From: B16-G9 sp964400655
GTDB taxonomy: Bacteria; Bacteroidota; Bacteroidia; Bacteroidales; F082
Direction of reading: 5' to 3'
Assembly: GCA_964400655.1 (NCBI GenBank)
Contig: CAYNVN010000007.1
Coordinates: forward strand, 1 to 8,319
Length of the DNA stretch: 8,319 nt
Positions 4,640 through 8,319 of the stretch are shown piece after piece. A program made the translations under genes and the position numbers. A model generated the notes under the pieces. It was not told the DNA's origin and searched no databases. It worked only from the letters and a program-made list of their open reading frames with translations. The first letter of the stretch is position 1, and every line of letters begins with the position of its first letter.

Positions 4640-7125
4640 ATGGGGTCTACATCGAGGTGAATAATGACGGATCTGTATTTGGTGTATTGCCCGAATTTTT
4701 CTAGTACTTTCACCAGATGATCTTTAAATACTTTTTGGTTGTTTGCGGCAGGGTTTTTAAGCATTATTTGATTGATATACAGATTACGCACCCTCGAAAC
4801 CATAGGGTATTCAGGGCCAAAAACCATGTTGCCGAAAACCGCCCTCAATTCGCGCCCCAATGTTGCAGATGCTTCCTCCAGTAACCCGTTTTCTTTATGT
4901 TTCATATTAATTTTGATTAACCGGTAAAAGGGAGGATAGCGGAATTTCCTGCGTTCGGCCATTTCTCTGTTGAACATATTTTGATAATCATTCCTTAACA
5001 CATCTTTAATAACCGGATGCGAAGGTTTCCATGTTTGTATGATCACCTTTCCCTGTTTGTTTTTGCGTCCTGCGCGTCCGCTTACCTGAGCCATCAGCTG
5101 GAAGCTGCGTTCGTGTGCCCTGAAATCGGGATAGCTTAACATATTGTCGGCATTCAATACTCCTACAACATGTACGTTGTCAAAATCAAGTCCTTTGGTT
5201 ACCATTTGGGTTCCTGTCAGAATATCGGTTTTTCCGTTCTCAAAATCATCGAATATTCGCCGGAAAGCGTGTTTTGACCGGGTAGTGTCCAAATCCATGC
5301 GGTCGATACGGGCATCGGGGAAAAGAACCTGTAATTCCTCTTCCACTTTTTCGGTTCCGAACCCTTTGAGTTTTAAATGTGTGCTGCCGCAATCGTCGCA
5401 TCGCCCCGGTACGGCGGTTGAATATCCGCAATAGTGGCATTTTAATTTGCCCAACTGTTTGTGATAGGTAAGGGTTACATCGCAGTTTTTACAAACGGGA
5501 CTCCAGCTGCATTGGCTACATTCGAGCCGCAACGAAAATCCTCTGCGGTTCTGGAACAAAATTACCTGATGCTTGTTGTGTAACGCCTGTGTTATTTGGT
5601 CGATTAAAATGGAAGAAAAATGTGACTTCATTAACTTGCGTCGCTGCTGATCAAACATGTTGACAACAATTATTTCGGGCATTTCAATGTTTCCGTATCG
5701 TTCCGATAAAGCAACCAAACCGTATTTTCCTTTAATGGCGTTGGAATAACTTTCAAGACTCGGGGTGGCCGAGCCGAGTAAAATTTTTGCCTTGTGCATA
5801 ATGCCCAGATAGATGGCCGAATCGCGGGCGTTGTAACGGGGAGCCGGGTCGTATTGTTTATACGACTGATCGTGCTCTTCGTCAACAATGATCAGGCCTA
5901 GACGGGTAAAAGGCAGGAACATGGCCGATCGCGGTCCCACAACAACCTGATACTTTTCCTCATTATTGGTTAAACCGGCAATATTGTTCCATATTTCAGC
6001 CCGTTCGTTAATGCTGTATTGCGAATGATAAACACCTACTTTGTTGCCGAAATATTTCCGGAGGCGGTTGATAATCTGCGTTGTCAGTGCTATTTCGGGT
6101 AACAGATAAAGTGCCTGTTTGCCGCTATTAATCACCTCCGAAATAAGTTTGATATACATTTCGGTTTTGCCGCTGGAAGTTACTCCGTACAATAATGTTA
6201 CATGGTGATTTTCAAACGACTTGTTAATTTTTATGTAAGCGTCCTGTTGTGCGCTGCTTAAAACAATGCTGTCGGAAGCCGCTTCGGGAGTGCTGTTGGT
6301 TTTAAGCCGGCTTACCTCTCTGTTTTCTGCCTGAAAGATGCCCTTTTCAATGAGTGCTTTTAAGGCGGCGGTTCCGGCACCGGCCTGTTTTAACAACTCC
6401 TTTTGACTGATCCATTGGGGCTCGCTATTCGATATTCCCGCCAGCATTAGGTATTTCATTAATAGTTCGAGCTGTTTGAAGGCCTTTTTTGAGAGCTCAT
6501 CCATTAAACCCTGAAGGATATCTTCGTCATATACCTCAGGTGCCACTCTTACAAACTTTTCCGTTTTTGGTTTAAACCGTTCCTTAAGTTCTTCTTCCAT
6601 CACCACCAGCTTTTTATCAATCATCGATTTAAGCAGGGGTAGTACTTTGTTATAACCCACCACTTTTGAAAGCTCGTTAACGGTTAGTTTTTTCTTTTCC
6701 AGCAGTGCTTCGGTAACACGGTATTCAAACTCGGAAAGGATGTTGCGGTCGGGAACAAACCCGGGTGCCAATACAACTTTTCCTTCGCTGGCAAGACGGA
6801 ATGCAGAGGGAAGAGCGGCATTCATTACTTCGCCTTCGGAAGAAAGATAATATTGCGATATCCATTCCCAGAATTTAAGTTGCAATTCATTTACCAGTGG
6901 CTTCTCATCAAGAATGTCGAGAATGTATTTGGCAGTTCCTTTTTGAGGCGGGTTTTGATGTATTTTTTTAACGATGCCCGAATAAAACTTCTTCCGGCCG
7001 AATTGTACCGTTACCCTGTGTCCGGTTTGCAGCATATCGTTCCATTCATAAGGTACCCGATAGGTAAAGGTTCCTTTCAGCGGCAAGGGTAATAAAACAT
7101 CGGCAAAAAGAGTAATTCGTTCCAT
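4636..7125 (-). CDS. priA: Primosomal protein N' (replication restart helicase PriA)
   Basis: PriA is a superfamily 2, 3'-to-5' DNA helicase that recognises abandoned forks and reloads the replisome. The 829-residue protein has the N-terminal 3'-DNA-binding domain (about 1-105, starting ITLFADVLLPLPLKGTFTY), a winged-helix/linker region (about 110-290), Walker A GVTSSGKT (314-321, K320), the DEEH box (415-418), GSATP (451-455), four CxxC pairs at C536/C539, C545/C548, C563/C566 and C576/C579 for two zinc ions, motif V around TGTQMVTKGLDF (637-648), and motif VI QVSGRAGR (680-687). The C-terminal domain fills about 710-829 and ends HLDVDPM. It is about 100 residues longer than E. coli PriA, with extra sequence mostly between about 195 and 290, before the helicase core. 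All key residues are intact. The stop codon lies inside the last unit of the heptamer array. A -7 box sits directly before the ATG at 7125. Confidence 0.97.
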   Translation of the reverse strand: MERITLFADVLLPLPLKGTFTYRVPYEWNDMLQTGHRVTVQFGRKKFYSGIVKKIHQNPPQKGTAKYILDILDEKPLVNELQLKFWEWISQYYLSSEGEVMNAALPSAFRLASEGKVVLAPGFVPDRNILSEFEYRVTEALLEKKKLTVNELSKVVGYNKVLPLLKSMIDKKLVVMEEELKERFKPKTEKFVRVAPEVYDEDILQGLMDELSKKAFKQLELLMKYLMLAGISNSEPQWISQKELLKQAGAGTAALKALIEKGIFQAENREVSRLKTNSTPEAASDSIVLSSAQQDAYIKINKSFENHHVTLLYGVTSSGKTEMYIKLISEVINSGKQALYLLPEIALTTQIINRLRKYFGNKVGVYHSQYSINERAEIWNNIAGLTNNEEKYQVVVGPRSAMFLPFTRLGLIIVDEEHDQSYKQYDPAPRYNARDSAIYLGIMHKAKILLGSATPSLESYSNAIKGKYGLVALSERYGNIEMPEIIVVNMFDQQRRKLMKSHFSSILIDQITQALHNKHQVILFQNRRGFSLRLECSQCSWSPVCKNCDVTLTYHKQLGKLKCHYCGYSTAVPGRCDDCGSTHLKLKGFGTEKVEEELQVLFPDARIDRMDLDTTRSKHAFRRIFDDFENGKTDILTGTQMVTKGLDFDNVHVVGVLNADNMLSYPDFRAHERSFQLMAQVSGRAGRKNKQGKVIIQTWKPSHPVIKDVLRNDYQNMFNREMAERRKFRYPPFYRLIKINMKHKENGLLEEASATLGRELRAVFGNMVFGPEYPMVSRVRNLYINQIMLKNPAANNQKVFKDHLVKVLEKFGQYTKYRSVIIHLDVDPM

Positions 7126-7130
7126 TAAAG

Positions 7131-7138
7131 CAAAAGTA
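7131..7138 (-). promoter_or_regulatory. -7 promoter box abutting the priA start codon
   Basis: TACTTTTG on the minus strand matches TAnnTTTG exactly. Only five bases (CTTTA) separate it from the priA ATG. With the usual distance from this box to the transcription start, the mRNA would begin at or within a few bases of the ATG, so priA may be transcribed as a leaderless or nearly leaderless message. No clear TTG -33 element is visible 19-21 bases upstream. Confidence 0.55.
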
Positions 7139-7616
7139 GCATCTATTTTTGATTGTTTAAGAAAAAAGTGAGTATGGGGTTGATAAAGTTTTTGTGTTGT
7201 ATGTTGCGATAACGGTTAAGCAGATAAAGTCATCTTTATTTACTTTCGTTATTGATATTATAGCATTTTCTATTTTAAGTTTATTTATTTTATTCATTAT
7301 TAAATATTTCCAAAGTGGTTAAATCCAGCCACTTTACATTTCTTTCTCAAAAGAAAACGCATTTTATTTTTTGGTAATGTTTTGTGAAATTCATGACGGT
7401 CAATTCGCATAAAACTAAGGTTTGAATATGCTACATACCTCAGTTATAACACTTTCTTTTCAGGTTACAACTTATTTTATTTAAATCGAAAACATTCATA
7501 TATACAACTAATTGCGGTATGCACTATATTTTTTTGTTGGCAACCGGTTTTTGTAATTTCTTTTTTTCTTGTGTGTTGGTGCAGACAGGCTTAATGGCAG
7601 GGGAAGTAAACATAAT
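7139..7616. other. AT-rich intergenic region, no convincing gene
   Basis: These 478 bases separate the stop codon of the secreted-protein gene from the priA promoter. The stretch is clearly more AT-rich than the genes around it and has frequent stops on both strands. The longest minus-strand frame I found (ATG 7410 to TAA at 7300-7302, 36 codons, basic) has no recognisable relative or start signal. A 7-bp hairpin lies at 7312-7335, and a weaker 6-bp one (ATAAAG-TCAT-CTTTAT) at 7224-7239. No tRNA, CRISPR, insertion sequence end or short tandem array is visible. It may hold the 3' untranslated region of the upstream gene or a small RNA, but nothing in the sequence shows it. Confidence 0.6.
7312..7335. 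other. Hairpin with 7-bp stem in the intergenic region
   Basis: AAAGTGG (7312-7318) pairs perfectly with CCACTTT (7329-7335) across a 10-base loop. Neither side is followed by a proper U-tract: the plus side continues ACATTTCTTTC and the minus side GGAAATATTT. It is therefore a poor intrinsic terminator. It could still mark the 3' end of the transcript entering from the right, or a small structured RNA. Confidence 0.35.
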
Positions 7617-8319
7617 TTACAGTTTAATAATTTTGATACTTTTCGTTTCTTTGGCATTAACTCTTAAAACTACATAGTATATACCGGCGGGCAAAATATT
7701 GCCGCTGTTGTCTGTGCCGTTCCACGGTATTTTACAGCTTCCGGGCAGTTGTTTGCCCTGTTGCAGGGTTTTTACCAACAGGCCGGCGGCGTTGTAAATT
7801 TCAATGTTAACGCGGGCGGATTTATTCCATTTTGCCGAAATGGTGGTTTGGGTACTGAAAGGGTTGGGATAGACCTGAAGGTTGGGCGCTGGGTGTTTGG
7901 TGTTTGGCGCTGGGTGTTCTTCTGTACCCACGGTGGGATTCCACTCGTAAGCACCCATGTCGATCTTACCATTAAAGATGCGGGGGTTACCTGCAAGGTC
8001 AACATCGGGCATGTGGTCGAGGATAAACTGCGGCAAATCCAGCGTTCCGGCATCAATGCAGGGCGACTCATCGGAAAGGTTGTAGGGAAACTCTTCGCCG
8101 CCGTAAAACAGGGGGTCGGTGTCGATGTTGGTGGTGTCGTAGTGGTAAAAGCAAGCTCCACTACAATAATTTGTATCTATACTTTCAACTCCATTTTCTA
8201 TTAAAGAATTGTAAATATTCAAGTTAGTAATTCCAATATTTTCGACATTAGAGAGGCTAAAATTGCGATTTCCACCGTTATTATAGACAATAGAGCTATA
8301 CATGTTTGCAGTGTAGGAA
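7617..8319 (-). CDS. Secreted T9SS cargo protein with anchor-Q-like and type A sorting domains (3' part)
   Basis: Only the C-terminal 234 or so residues are in the window. The frame stays open through 8319, and the Met codon at 8303 is internal (preceded by SYTAN), so it is not the start. Residues numbered from that Met: 1-60 contain strand-turn repeats (SSIVYNNGG, NLNIYNSLIENG) typical of right-handed beta-helix proteins. DPLFYGGEEFPYNLSDESPC followed by IDAG (63-86) and GNPRIFNGKIDMGAYEW (105-121) match the choice-of-anchor Q type domain that ends such helices. A linker (122-143) holds the repeat HPAPNTKHPAPN. VYPNPF (144-149) opens a T9SS type A sorting domain, with FlgD-like WNGTDNSGNILPAGIYYVVL (194-213), ending SIKIIKL. 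The protein should be exported by Sec, carried across the outer membrane by T9SS and attached to the surface or released. Its enzymatic or binding role would lie in the missing N-terminal part. Confidence 0.9.
   Translation of the reverse strand, partial: SYTANMYSSIVYNNGGNRNFSLSNVENIGITNLNIYNSLIENGVESIDTNYCSGACFYHYDTTNIDTDPLFYGGEEFPYNLSDESPCIDAGTLDLPQFILDHMPDVDLAGNPRIFNGKIDMGAYEWNPTVGTEEHPAPNTKHPAPNLQVYPNPFSTQTTISAKWNKSARVNIEIYNAAGLLVKTLQQGKQLPGSCKIPWNGTDNSGNILPAGIYYVVLRVNAKETKSIKIIKL
7885..7919. repeat. Heptamer repeat inside the coding linker of the T9SS protein
   Basis: On the plus strand the bases divide into five 7-base units: GGCGCTG, GGTGTTT, GGTGTTT, GGCGCTG and GGTGTTC, an A-B-B-A-B' order. 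Three units make 21 bases, so the two A-B blocks encode the repeated HPAPN (residues 130-134 and 137-141) seven residues apart. The repeat sits exactly in the linker before the sorting domain, where low-complexity sequence is tolerated. Like the arrays at 4514-4639 and 1-28, it is G/T-rich on the plus strand. Confidence 0.75.

Noticed and set aside
7312..7335. Intrinsic terminator
   Set aside because: The stem is AT-rich at its base, the loop is 10 bases, and neither side is followed by a U-tract; it is kept only as a hairpin.
7300..7410. A 36-codon minus-strand frame (MRIDRHEFHKTL...) in the AT-rich gap
   Set aside because: It has no recognisable family, no promoter box or coupling to a neighbour, and it spans the hairpin. 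In AT-rich DNA such a frame is expected by chance.
7749..8204. 151-residue plus-strand frame and a 129-residue minus-strand frame (8161-7772) over the same region
   Set aside because: Both are out-of-frame shadows of the T9SS cargo gene. The minus-strand one is a T/P-rich artefact of codon bias, whereas the main frame shows clear anchor-Q-like and sorting motifs.

Overview
This window comes from a Bacteroidota (Bacteroidetes) chromosome, most likely a Bacteroidales or Marinilabiliales-type environmental bacterium. The signs are a type IX secretion (T9SS) C-terminal sorting domain, start codons preceded by A-rich stretches rather than Shine-Dalgarno sites, -7 boxes of the form TAnnTTTG (at recF and priA), and recF overlapping a DUF721/DciA-like gene. 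The genus cannot be read from the sequence. Every gene I can support is on the minus strand; the plus-strand open frames look like shadows of them.

Layout from right to left, in the direction of transcription. (1) 8319-7617: the 3' part of a large secreted protein with an anchor-Q-like domain, a short repetitive linker and a T9SS sorting domain. (2) 7616-7126: an AT-rich gap of about 490 bases with no convincing gene. It has one hairpin, and a promoter that abuts the priA start codon, suggesting a leaderless mRNA. (3) 7125-4636: priA, the replication-restart helicase. (4) 4639-4514: 18 heptanucleotide units (GRGTTAR) in unbroken phase, which take in the priA stop codon. (5) 4470-3505: a secreted, propeller-like protein of unknown function. 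(6) 3368-1972: recF and a DUF721/DciA-like gene, coupled by an ATGA overlap. (7) 1879-95: a LeuT-like sodium-coupled transporter followed 6 bases later by a 34-residue single-helix peptide resembling MetS-type small subunits. (8) 72-1: octamer and heptamer short tandem repeats running to the window edge.

The genes fall into two themes. RecF, the DciA-like protein and PriA all act on replication forks (gap repair, helicase loading, restart), although recF-dciA and priA are probably separate transcripts. The transporter and its micropeptide look like one two-gene uptake unit.

The least explained signal is the set of G/T-rich short-period repeats (7 or 8 bases). Two lie just after the 3' ends of minus-strand genes (priA and the transporter/micropeptide unit), and a third lies inside a coding linker. 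All have their C/A-rich strand as the RNA-like strand. Whether they are inert slippage products, Rho-loading or terminator-like regions, G-quadruplex sites or members of a dispersed genomic repeat family cannot be settled from one window.
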